From an uncultured Streptococcus sp. (GTDB lineage Bacteria > Bacillota > Bacilli > Lactobacillales > Streptococcaceae): 12,793 nucleotides of DNA. Under the pieces are notes generated by a model that did not search any database, was not told the DNA's origin, and was given only the letters and a program-made list of their open reading frames with translations. The stretch lies in assembly GCA_900755085.1 (NCBI GenBank), contig CAAEFF010000039.1, positions 1 through 12,793 on the forward strand, written 5' to 3'. Below, one piece after another: positions 1 to 6,282 of the stretch (its first letter is position 1; each line of letters opens with the position of its first letter). The translations under genes and the position numbers were made by a program.

Positions 1-31
1 CTTAAAAAATATTTTCACTGTCTTGGTTTAG

Positions 32-62
32 ATAAAAATCAGGAGCTTAAATACTCCTGATT
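32..62 (-). terminator. Rho-independent terminator of hpf
   Basis: A perfect 9-bp stem (37-45 with 54-62) encloses an 8-base loop. Read on the minus strand it is followed by a short T run (plus-strand A's at 34-38). It lies about 30 bases after the hpf stop codon. Read on the plus strand the hairpin has no T tract, so it serves hpf only. Positions 1-31 show nothing I can assign. Confidence 0.85.
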
Positions 63-92
63 CTTCTATAATTATTTGATTTTTTTAAATCT

Positions 93-635
93 CTATTCTT
101 TTACTTCCAATAGACCGATATCTCCATCTTCTCTACGATAGATAACATTGGTTGTGTTGTCTTCTACATCACGATAAATGAAGAAGTCGTGAGCTAATAG
201 ATCCATTTGAAGGATTGCTTCATCTAAATCCATTGGTTCTAGATCAATTGTTTTTGAGCGAACAACTTTTTCTGTAGTTGCTGCTTCTTCTACAACTGCA
301 TCAGTAAATAATTTACTTGCACCAGATTTAACACGATTTTTCTTTTCGATTTTTGTTTTATTTTTACGAATTTGGCGTTCGATTTTATCTACAACCAGAT
401 CAATTGAACCGTACATATCTTGAGAAACATCTTCTGCACGCAGTGTTATCGATCCGAGTGGAATGGTTACTTCTACTTTTGCGGTCTTTTCACGGTAAAC
501 TTTTAAGTTTACTCGAGCATCCAGCTCTTGAGTTGCCTGAAAATATTTTTCAATCTTTTCGAGTTTAGAAACGACATAGTCGCGAATGGCTTCTGTTACT
601 TCTAGGTTTTCACCACGGATACTATATTTAATCAT
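93..635 (-). CDS. hpf: Long-form ribosome hibernation promoting factor (HPF)
   Basis: This 180-residue protein is the long HPF typical of Firmicutes. In this family the N-terminal domain binds the 30S decoding region of idle ribosomes, and the C-terminal domain pairs two copies to form inactive 100S dimers in stationary phase or starvation. Residues 1 to about 100 match the YfiA/HPF fold (start MIKYSIRGENLEVTEAI, then a basic stretch around KIERQIRKNKTKIEKK). A variable linker rich in A, E and T follows, then the conserved C-terminal domain at about 122-177 (DLDEAILQMDLLAHDFFIYR, then VIYRREDGDIGLLE). The ATG is preceded by AGTAGG about 7 bases upstream. The gene sits directly downstream of comFC with its own promoter, a cre-like site and a terminator. 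Length and domain order are normal. Identification is firm. Confidence 0.96.
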   Translation of the reverse strand: MIKYSIRGENLEVTEAIRDYVVSKLEKIEKYFQATQELDARVNLKVYREKTAKVEVTIPLGSITLRAEDVSQDMYGSIDLVVDKIERQIRKNKTKIEKKNRVKSGASKLFTDAVVEEAATTEKVVRSKTIDLEPMDLDEAILQMDLLAHDFFIYRDVEDNTTNVIYRREDGDIGLLEVKE

Positions 636-679
636 ATTAGTACCTACTTTCTAAACATTATGTTTTTATTTATATGTAT

Positions 680-708
680 ATTATAACGCTTTCACAAACT
701 TTTTGCAA
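680..708 (-). promoter_or_regulatory. hpf promoter (sigma-A type)
   Basis: On the minus strand TTGCAA (703-708) and TATAAT (680-685) are separated by exactly 17 bases, close to the vegetative consensus. The -10 ends 44 bases before the hpf ATG, leaving a leader of about 40 bases. The -35 begins only 8 bases after the comFC stop codon, and no hairpin with a T tract lies between. Confidence 0.8.
681..694. promoter_or_regulatory. Candidate cre (CcpA-binding) site in the hpf promoter
   Basis: TTATAACGCTTTCA on the plus strand fits the cre core TGNNANCGNNNNCA at every fixed position but one (T instead of G at position 2). It overlaps the -10 and the spacer of the hpf promoter, where CcpA binding would block RNA polymerase. 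Carbon-catabolite repression of hpf is inferred from the sequence match only. Confidence 0.5.
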
Positions 709-716
709 ATCTTTTT

Positions 717-1382
717 TTACCTTGCTATTGAAAATGTCTTTATTTCTTTCACACCTTTTTCAATTAGTAGGCGCTTCATTAATTCGATTGTTTTGCCAGT
801 TGTATAGACATCATCGAAGATAAGATATTTTTGCTTTTTTGAAACTTCTCCTTTTAATTGAAAGTGTTGAGAGGTTTTTAGTCTTTCTTCTCTTGTTTTT
901 TTTGATTGGGCTAAAGTGTCTTCTTTTTGGAATAGACTACTGTACTTTATTTCTGCATAATCTAATATAGTTGATACTTGATTGAATCCTCTCTCCTGCT
1001 TTTTTTCATGGCTAATTGGAGTCGGTATTATAGTATAGCTTTTATACTTTTTCAATGCTTTTTTGATGTCACTTGCAAATACCATTCCTAACAAACGATC
1101 TCCTTCAAATTTATATCGTTTGAAATATTCTTTCATTTCTCCATTATATCTGTATAATGCTTCATGTTCGACCATATTTCCCTTTTGTAGCCAGTATTCG
1201 CAATCTTTACATTCTTTCTCCTCCTTATCTTTAAAACATCTGGGGCAGTGGACTTCACTTATTTTTTCAAATAATTCTTTGCATCCTTTACAAATCCATT
1301 CTTCTTGTTGATTCAAAAAAATTAGGTCTATGAAATGTTCACCAGTTTTCATCTCTTTAGTACAAAGCAGACATTCTTTCAA
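717..1382 (-). CDS. comFC: Late competence protein ComFC (phosphoribosyltransferase family)
   Basis: This 221-residue protein belongs to the ComF/GntX family, needed for natural transformation and thought to assist ComFA in moving incoming single-stranded DNA across the membrane. A zinc-finger-like N-terminus carries paired cysteines (CLLC near residue 4, CKGC, CPRC, CKDC). The C-terminal half is a type I phosphoribosyltransferase fold with the PRPP-binding signature IFDDVYTTGKT near residue 190. The start is TTG at 1382: it overlaps the comFA TGA by four bases (TTGA), has AGGAGG seven bases upstream inside the last comFA codons, and keeps the first cysteine pair, which the next ATG would remove. 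Translation is therefore probably coupled to comFA. The gene is visibly richer in A+T and lysine codons than the genes to the right. Its exact biochemical activity is unresolved for the family. Confidence 0.93.
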   Translation of the reverse strand: MKECLLCTKEMKTGEHFIDLIFLNQQEEWICKGCKELFEKISEVHCPRCFKDKEEKECKDCEYWLQKGNMVEHEALYRYNGEMKEYFKRYKFEGDRLLGMVFASDIKKALKKYKSYTIIPTPISHEKKQERGFNQVSTILDYAEIKYSSLFQKEDTLAQSKKTREERLKTSQHFQLKGEVSKKQKYLIFDDVYTTGKTIELMKRLLIEKGVKEIKTFSIAR

Positions 1383-2677
1383 AACCCTGCCTCCTGATTC
1401 ATTTTTTTTATTTCCATGATTGCTTTCTTCATTTCTCTTGTTATACCCTCTGATAGAAAAAGCAGTTTCCCTGTTGGTCTTTCTTTACTTCGACCTACTC
1501 TCCCTGAAATTTGTACGAGAGCACTTTTAGTAAACAATTTGTGATCACTTTCTAAAACAAAGACATCTACAAACGGAAAAGTAACTCCTCTTTCTAGAAT
1601 GGTTGTCGAGATTAGGATGGTCAATGCTCTGTTTCTAAACTCTTCTACCATTCGTAGACGATCTGTAGTTTGTGAGGATACGAAACCTACTGTTTCTTTA
1701 GGAAAGTATTTTTTTAAGTTCTCAGTAAATTGTTTTCCTAATTCTATTTCAGATACAAAGATTAACAATGGGTAGTGAGTTTGTCTTTGCTTCTTGATCA
1801 GTTGCAATAGTTCGTAAGGGATTCTTCCTTTTTCTATTTTTTCTCTAATTTTCGGCACCCATTTTATTTCAGGGACCACTAGCGGGTTCCCATGAAATCT
1901 TCTTGGAAGGCTATAACGAATGATTTCTTTTTTCTTGACCTTTTTATCTAACTCATCTGTAGAGGTTGCTGTTAAAAAAAGGGTGTTCCCCTCTTTTTTT
2001 ATTGCATTCTGAGTTGCTTTATATAAGATTGGATTGTCCACATAGGGAAAAGCATCTACTTCATCTATAATAAGGAGATCAAAGGCCTGATAAAACTTTA
2101 GCAATTGGTGGGTTGTAGCGATCACCAAGGGCGTTCTAAAATAGGGTTCCGATTCTCCATGAAGCAAAGAGATGGGGCAGGAAAAATCTCCTTTCATCCT
2201 TCCGTACAATTCTATACATACATCGATTCTTGGGGTAGCAATACAAACTGCTTTACCATCCTTGATCGCGTTTGCTACAACTTGGTACATCATTTCTGTT
2301 TTTCCGGCGCCTGTCACAGCATGGACCAAAGCATTCCGTTTCTCTTTAACTGCTTGGATCAGTCCATCGGATACTTCTTGTTGGTATGACGTTAAGGTTC
2401 CTTTCCAGTTTAACACCTCTTGGCCTTCAAAGTCTTGCTGTGCAATAGCATAAAGTCTTTGATCACTCCGGATCCTTCCCAATTGGATACAGGCTCTACA
2501 ATACAGTACCTCTTCACTCAACTTCCAAAGTTTTTGATCAATCATACTGCCACATCGAAAACATTGGTACCTTCCATTTTGTCTTTTTATAGTAGGAAGT
2601 TCTTGGGCAATTTCTTTTAGATCATTTGTCATTTGACTCTCCGTTATGAGCCTTCCATAAAAATCTTCTATCTTCAT
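1379..2677 (-). CDS. comFA: Late competence DNA translocase ComFA (DEAD-like helicase)
   Basis: ComFA is an ATP-driven superfamily 2 translocase that helps pull transforming single-stranded DNA through ComEC. The 432-residue protein shows a four-cysteine zinc site (C39, C42, C60, C63), Walker A TGAGKT (122-127), Walker B DEVD (205-208), motif III TAT (236-238) and motif VI QISGRVGR (389-396), in the usual order. I chose the ATG at 2677 because the GRLxTE segment a few residues later resembles, from memory, the pneumococcal N-terminus. An in-frame ATG at 2710 would add 11 residues, but the likely promoter element lies downstream of it. A third ATG at 2632 has a GGAG upstream but would lose the GRLxTE segment. 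No Shine-Dalgarno precedes 2677. comFC follows with a four-base overlap. Confidence 0.93.
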   Translation of the reverse strand: MKIEDFYGRLITESQMTNDLKEIAQELPTIKRQNGRYQCFRCGSMIDQKLWKLSEEVLYCRACIQLGRIRSDQRLYAIAQQDFEGQEVLNWKGTLTSYQQEVSDGLIQAVKEKRNALVHAVTGAGKTEMMYQVVANAIKDGKAVCIATPRIDVCIELYGRMKGDFSCPISLLHGESEPYFRTPLVIATTHQLLKFYQAFDLLIIDEVDAFPYVDNPILYKATQNAIKKEGNTLFLTATSTDELDKKVKKKEIIRYSLPRRFHGNPLVVPEIKWVPKIREKIEKGRIPYELLQLIKKQRQTHYPLLIFVSEIELGKQFTENLKKYFPKETVGFVSSQTTDRLRMVEEFRNRALTILISTTILERGVTFPFVDVFVLESDHKLFTKSALVQISGRVGRSKERPTGKLLFLSEGITREMKKAIMEIKKMNQEAGF

Positions 2678-2684
2678 ACTTATT

Positions 2685-2692
2685 AATTCGCA
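2685..2692 (-). promoter_or_regulatory. Candidate com-box (SigX/ComX -10 element) of comFA
   Basis: On the minus strand TGCGAATT matches six of eight bases of the streptococcal late-competence box TACGAATA, including the CGAAT core, with T-rich sequence upstream. It ends only 7 bases before the comFA ATG at 2677, so transcription would start at or next to that codon. The assignment rests on the motif plus the downstream genes being late-competence genes. Confidence 0.6.
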
Positions 2693-2696
2693 AAAG

Positions 2697-2726
2697 TTGG
2701 AGAAAATCATTCTTTTTTTGTAAAAT
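2697..2726 (+). promoter_or_regulatory. Candidate promoter of the yvyE/yigZ-family gene
   Basis: TTGGAG (2697-2702) and TAAAAT (2721-2726) are separated by 18 bases. Six bases separate the -10 from the ATG at 2733, which places the expected transcription start at the ATG itself. The -35 region lies just beyond the oppositely oriented com-box, within a 55-base intergenic gap. Confidence 0.5.
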
Positions 2727-2732
2727 AAGAAT

Positions 2733-3374
2733 ATGGAATATGTTACATTTAAAGAGAACGGTACTGTTCAAGAAGAAATCAAAAAATCAACATTCATTTG
2801 TCATGTCAAGAGAGTCTCCTCTGAAGAGGAAGCTAGAGATTTTATCAATTCCATCAAAAAGGAACACTATAAGGCTACACATAACTGCTCTGCTTTCATC
2901 ATTGGAGAACAAAGTGATATCAAACGGACCAGTGACGATGGAGAGCCTAGCGGAACAGCCGGGGTACCGATGTTAGGAGTACTGGAACATCATCACATCA
3001 CTAATAGTTGCGTCGTGGTTACCCGCTATTTTGGAGGTATTAAATTAGGGGCTGGCGGTCTGATTCGCGCTTATGCTGGCAGTGTTGCTCAAGCAGTTCG
3101 AGAGATTGGGCTGGTAGAAATCAAAGAGCAAGTGGTTCTTGGGATCACACTTTCTTATTCCCAATACCAAGAATTTGCTAATTTCTTAAAAGACCATCAA
3201 TTGGCGGAACAAGATCCACTGTTTACCGATCAGGTGACGACAACGATTTTTGTGGATAAAGAAAACACAAGTTCGATAACAGCAGCTTTAGTCGAATTTT
3301 ACAATGGCAAAGTCCTTATAGAAGACCAAGGTATTCGTGAAGTTGAAGTACCCCTACTTTCTGTAGAAAAATAA
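2733..3374 (+). CDS. yvyE: YvyE/YigZ-family protein (IMPACT N-terminal domain, UPF0029)
   Basis: This 213-residue protein belongs to the conserved YigZ/YvyE/IMPACT family, whose bacterial role is not settled; the fold suggests nucleic-acid or ribosome-associated binding. The family signatures are clear: SDDGEPSGTAGVPML at 67-81 and VVVTRYFGGIKLGAGGL at 94-110, followed by RAY. The C-terminal ferredoxin-like domain (DUF1949 type) spans about 135-205. Length is normal. The ATG at 2733 matches the family's usual N-terminus (MExxTxKENG followed by QEEIKKS), yet no Shine-Dalgarno precedes it. The gene diverges from comFA, an arrangement I recall from pneumococcus, and ends in its own terminator, so it is probably a single-gene unit. 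The symbol follows the B. subtilis name; yigZ is the E. coli name. Confidence 0.93.
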   Translation: MEYVTFKENGTVQEEIKKSTFICHVKRVSSEEEARDFINSIKKEHYKATHNCSAFIIGEQSDIKRTSDDGEPSGTAGVPMLGVLEHHHITNSCVVVTRYFGGIKLGAGGLIRAYAGSVAQAVREIGLVEIKEQVVLGITLSYSQYQEFANFLKDHQLAEQDPLFTDQVTTTIFVDKENTSSITAALVEFYNGKVLIEDQGIREVEVPLLSVEK

Positions 3375-3382
3375 TTAAAAAT

Positions 3383-3408
3383 ACTATCGACTACGATAGT
3401 TTTTTTTT
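3383..3408 (+). terminator. Rho-independent terminator of the yvyE/yigZ gene
   Basis: A perfect 7-bp stem (3383-3389 with 3394-3400) with a 4-base loop is followed directly by a T run from 3401 to 3408. It begins 9 bases after the stop codon. Confidence 0.92.
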
Positions 3409-3432
3409 ATCACACCCATAAAATTTCTATAT

Positions 3433-3461
3433 TTTACATTCTTCCCACAAGGGACTATACT
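3433..3461 (+). promoter_or_regulatory. cysK promoter (sigma-A type)
   Basis: TTTACA (3433-3438) and TATACT (3456-3461) are separated by 17 bases. The spacer holds a small inverted repeat, TCCC-ACAA-GGGA at 3443-3454, which could be an operator but is too short to judge. The 5' leader would be about 30 bases and contains a good GAGG ribosome-binding site before the ATG at 3498. Confidence 0.8.
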
Positions 3462-3497
3462 TGTTAGTATCAAGAAAACCTAGAACTGAGGTATATT

Positions 3498-4421
3498 ATG
3501 GCTATTTATGAAAATATTACAGAATTGATTGGGAACACTCCGATTGTCAAGTTGAATCGTCTTGTTCCCGAAGGAGCTGCAGATGTCTATGTGAAACTAG
3601 AAGCTTTCAACCCTGGATCATCTGTCAAAGACCGGATTGCTTTGAGCATGATTGAAAAAGCGGAAGCGGATGGAAAAATCAAACCAGGTGATACGATTGT
3701 TGAAGCAACTAGTGGGAATACAGGTATTGGTTTGTCATGGGTTGGTGCAGCGAAAGGCTATAAAGTCGTGATTGTCATGCCTGAAACCATGAGCGTGGAA
3801 CGTCGTAAAATCATCCAAGCCTATGGAGCTGAACTCGTTTTGACTCCTGGAAGCGAAGGAATGAAAGGTGCCATCGCTAAAGCTGAAGCAATCGCTGCAG
3901 AACGAAACGGTTTCCTTCCTCTTCAATTTGAAAACCCTGCTAACCCAGAGGTACATGAAAGAACAACTGGACAAGAAATCGTTGATGCTTTTGGAAAAGA
4001 AGGCCTTGATGCTTTTGTTGCAGGTGTCGGTACTGGTGGTACTGTTTCTGGTATTTCACATACCTTGAAAAAGAATAATCCAGCAGTTAAAGTCTATGCT
4101 GTTGAGGCCAATGAATCTGCAGTCCTTTCTGGTGAAAAACCTGGACCACATAAAATCCAAGGGATTTCGGCTGGTTTTATTCCAAATACATTAGACACAA
4201 ATGCTTATGATGGCGTTCGTCGCGTATCTTCAGAAGAAGCTTTCGAACTAGCGCGTGCTATCGGTGGAGCTGAAGGGTTCTTAGTCGGTATTTCTAGTGC
4301 TGCTGCGATCTATGCTGCTATTGAAGTCGCAAAAGAATTGGGTAGCGGTAAAAAAGTTCTTGCTCTTGCACCAGATAATGGTGAACGTTACCTATCTACT
4401 GCTCTTTACGAATTTGAATAA
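3498..4421 (+). CDS. cysK: Cysteine synthase A (O-acetylserine sulfhydrylase)
   Basis: This PLP enzyme makes L-cysteine from O-acetylserine and sulfide in the cytoplasm. The 307-residue protein has the family landmarks in order: the Schiff-base lysine K44 in NPGSSVKDR, the substrate loop TSGNTG (71-76), the phosphate-binding GTGGT (178-182) and GISSAAA (264-270) near the pyridine nitrogen. The ATG has GAGG six bases upstream and a well-formed promoter before that. The gene lies alone between its promoter and a strong bidirectional terminator. Pneumococcal annotations sometimes call the equivalent gene cysM. The N-terminal ITELIGNTP and overall length favour the CysK class, but cysK and cysM cannot be separated with certainty by eye. 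Confidence 0.94.
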   Translation: MAIYENITELIGNTPIVKLNRLVPEGAADVYVKLEAFNPGSSVKDRIALSMIEKAEADGKIKPGDTIVEATSGNTGIGLSWVGAAKGYKVVIVMPETMSVERRKIIQAYGAELVLTPGSEGMKGAIAKAEAIAAERNGFLPLQFENPANPEVHERTTGQEIVDAFGKEGLDAFVAGVGTGGTVSGISHTLKKNNPAVKVYAVEANESAVLSGEKPGPHKIQGISAGFIPNTLDTNAYDGVRRVSSEEAFELARAIGGAEGFLVGISSAAAIYAAIEVAKELGSGKKVLALAPDNGERYLSTALYEFE

Positions 4422-4433
4422 TTCTCTATATCA

Positions 4434-4472
4434 AAAAACTTCGGTAGGTTTTATTAACCTACCGAAGTTTTT
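4434..4472. terminator. Bidirectional terminator between cysK and the S1-domain gene
   Basis: A perfect 17-bp inverted repeat (4434-4450 with 4456-4472, loop TTATT) has A runs on its left edge and T runs on its right edge, so it can end transcription on both strands. The stop codon of the minus-strand S1-domain gene (4471-4473) lies inside its right arm. It starts 12 bases after the cysK stop codon. Confidence 0.93.
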
Positions 4473-4836
4473 ATTTTTTTTCCTGTTTGCTAAAGAATGC
4501 TTTTCCTTCTTTGACCCAGGTCAGCATCTGTTGAGCTAAGGGTGCAAAACCACTTTTGTGGCGGTCATTTGAAAAACGATGGTGTCGAATACTTCGTTGC
4601 GGTGTGTCTTCTAAGGTTCTCAATGAGAGACTGGCTTTCTTAGAATATTCATCAACATCGATGACTTGGACAAAGACTTTCTCTCCAACCGAAAGAATAT
4701 CATGAATATTACTTACATAGCCACTTCGAATCTCTGAGATATGAATCAAGCCTGTGACACCCGACTCTAGTTCAACAAAGGCTCCATAAGGTTGAATGCC
4801 TGTGATGGTTCCTTCTAACTTGTCTCCAATTTTCAT
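4471..4836 (-). CDS. cvfD: S1-domain RNA-binding protein of the CvfD/YugI (GSP13) family
   Basis: This 121-residue protein has one S1 RNA-binding domain at about residues 1-74 (KIGDKLEGTITGIQPYGAFVE, then GLIHISEI and ASLSLR) and a basic, histidine-containing tail. The family includes B. subtilis general stress protein 13 and pneumococcal CvfD, reported to affect translation and stress responses. I chose the ATG at 4836: it has GAGG six bases upstream and follows the upstream gene's TAA by one base. A TTG four codons earlier (4848) is open but lacks that support. Tight spacing implies translational coupling to the HAD-cyclophilin gene, a pairing I also recall from pneumococcus. The stop codon lies within the shared terminator. 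The gene symbol follows the pneumococcal name by similarity. Confidence 0.88.
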   Translation of the reverse strand: MKIGDKLEGTITGIQPYGAFVELESGVTGLIHISEIRSGYVSNIHDILSVGEKVFVQVIDVDEYSKKASLSLRTLEDTPQRSIRHHRFSNDRHKSGFAPLAQQMLTWVKEGKAFFSKQEKK

Positions 4837-4837
4837 A

Positions 4838-6238
4838 TTAGTCCTCAATTTCGATAGTTTGAATCACGACATCTTCTACTGGCTTATCCATCATACCTGT
4901 CTCAACAGCCGCGATTTCATCCAAAACGGCAAACGAAGTATCATCCATCAATTGACCAAATACTGTATGGCGTTGGTCTAAGTGAGGAGTTCCTCCTTCT
5001 GTGGTATAAACTTCAGCTATTTTTTCAGGCCAACCACCACGGACCAATTCCTTTTTGGAATAAGGAAGATGTTGATTTTGTACAATAAAGAATTGGCTGC
5101 CATTTGTATTCGGGCCGGCATTTGCCATCGAAAGGGCTCCGCGAATATTGTACAATTCTTTTGAAAACTCATCCTCAAAGCTATCACCATAGATAGACTC
5201 ACCGCCCATACCAGTACCTGTTGGATCTCCCCCTTGGACCATGAAATCTTTGATAATGCGGTGGAAAATAACTCCATCGTAATAACCAGACTTAGCAAGG
5301 GCCACAAAATTTGCAACTGTTTTTGGCGCTTGATCTGGGAACAATTGAATGTTCATCTCACCGTGATTGGTTTTGATCACAGCAATAGGACCTTCAACCG
5401 CAGCAAGATCTAACTGTGGTAATATCAATTCTTTTTCTACCATATTTAACTCCTCTAAGGCATGGAAGATGCCATCTTCTTCTAAATTCTTGGTAATATA
5501 ATCTGCTTTTTCTTGCAACTCTGGTGCTGATTTCCCCATTGCGATGCTAATTCCAGCATAATCAAACAGCTCCATATCATTTAAGCCATCTCCAAATGCC
5601 AAAACATTATCTGGCTTCAAACCTAAGTGATGGACAACTTGAGAAACTCCTGAAGCTTTTGAAGCTTCAAAGCCAACAACATCTGATGAATGGGGATGCC
5701 ATGATACTAAGCGAAGTTCCTCTTGTAAAGAAGGGGGCAACTCTAGCTCACTATCCTGTTCATCAAAGGTCCACATTTGGAAAATAGGTTCTTTTAAATG
5801 CAGATCTGGATCTACTGGTAAGTTGGGATAAATGATGTCAATAGCATCACTGATCAAAGGTGTACGATTGGACAGGGCAGCTTGATGACTAGCCACTAAC
5901 CCATAATCAATCTGGGATTCTTTGGCCCAATCCACAAAAGAAGAAACGATTGCTTCATTGATTGGTGATTGGTAGATCACAGTTCCTTTGGTATCTTCAA
6001 TATAGGCACCGTTTAAGGTGACTAGAAAATCCGGCTTTAAGTCCATAATTTCAGGAACAACTCCAAAAACCCCTCTACCGGTTGCAATCCCTGTTAAGAT
6101 TCCTTTTTCTTTCAACTGATGAAAGACATCTTTGACAGATTCTGGGATCAATCCAGTTTCTTTTGCACGTAATGTATCGTCAATATCAAAAAAGACGATT
6201 TTTACTTTTTTTGCTTTATAACGTAATTTTGCGTCCAC
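4838..6238 (-). CDS. Fusion protein: Cof-type HAD phosphatase plus cyclophilin peptidyl-prolyl isomerase
   Basis: This 466-residue protein joins two enzymes. Residues about 11-265 form a Cof/Cas-type HAD hydrolase with motif I DIDDT (D18, D20), motif II around T53 (ATGRG), motif III K194 and motif IV GDGLND (216-221). These phosphatases act on sugar phosphates or flavin nucleotides; the substrate here is unknown. Residues about 284-463 form a cyclophilin with FHRII (catalytic R327), GGDPTGTG, NGSQFF (379-384) and HTVFGQ, all intact. No signal peptide is visible, so it should be cytoplasmic. The start is GTG at 6238 with a GGGGGAG ribosome site just upstream; VKIVFFDIDDT follows at once. It has its own extended -10 promoter after liaR and is coupled to the S1-domain gene. 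The fusion is conserved in streptococci and is not an assembly artefact. Confidence 0.93.
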   Translation of the reverse strand: MDAKLRYKAKKVKIVFFDIDDTLRAKETGLIPESVKDVFHQLKEKGILTGIATGRGVFGVVPEIMDLKPDFLVTLNGAYIEDTKGTVIYQSPINEAIVSSFVDWAKESQIDYGLVASHQAALSNRTPLISDAIDIIYPNLPVDPDLHLKEPIFQMWTFDEQDSELELPPSLQEELRLVSWHPHSSDVVGFEASKASGVSQVVHHLGLKPDNVLAFGDGLNDMELFDYAGISIAMGKSAPELQEKADYITKNLEEDGIFHALEELNMVEKELILPQLDLAAVEGPIAVIKTNHGEMNIQLFPDQAPKTVANFVALAKSGYYDGVIFHRIIKDFMVQGGDPTGTGMGGESIYGDSFEDEFSKELYNIRGALSMANAGPNTNGSQFFIVQNQHLPYSKKELVRGGWPEKIAEVYTTEGGTPHLDQRHTVFGQLMDDTSFAVLDEIAAVETGMMDKPVEDVVIQTIEIED

Positions 6239-6264
6239 TTGTCTCCCCCTATTTTCCTTGCTCT

Positions 6265-6273
6265 ATTATAGCA
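6265..6273 (-). promoter_or_regulatory. Extended -10 promoter of the HAD-cyclophilin gene
   Basis: On the minus strand TGCTATAAT is a perfect extended -10, 26 bases before the GTG start. No good -35 is seen at 17 bases, which an extended -10 can tolerate. No terminator lies in the 44-base gap after liaR, so the gene can be read both from here and from the lia transcript. Confidence 0.7.
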
Positions 6274-6282
6274 TGTTTCAAC

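Noticed and set aside
2105..2620. Several plus-strand open frames opposite comFA
   Set aside because: They overlap each other and the helicase motifs of comFA, and none has a recognisable protein signature.
2678..2710. Upstream ATG at 2710 as the comFA start, adding 11 residues
   Set aside because: It has no ribosome-binding site, lies upstream of the likely com-box, and the added residues do not resemble the family N-terminus as I recall it.
4297..4539. 80-codon plus-strand frame running past the end of cysK
   Set aside because: It crosses the perfect bidirectional terminator and has no ribosome-binding site or domain.
4837..4848. TTG at 4848 as the start of the S1-domain gene
   Set aside because: The ATG at 4836 has GAGG at proper spacing and begins at the conserved S1 motif; the TTG itself overlaps that ribosome-binding site.
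5017..5316. 99-codon minus-strand open frame inside the HAD-cyclophilin gene
   Set aside because: It is in another frame of a strongly conserved cyclophilin domain and its product resembles nothing.
6239..6282. A terminator between liaR and the HAD-cyclophilin gene
   Set aside because: No stem with a T tract is present in the 44-base gap; only an extended -10 promoter is seen.
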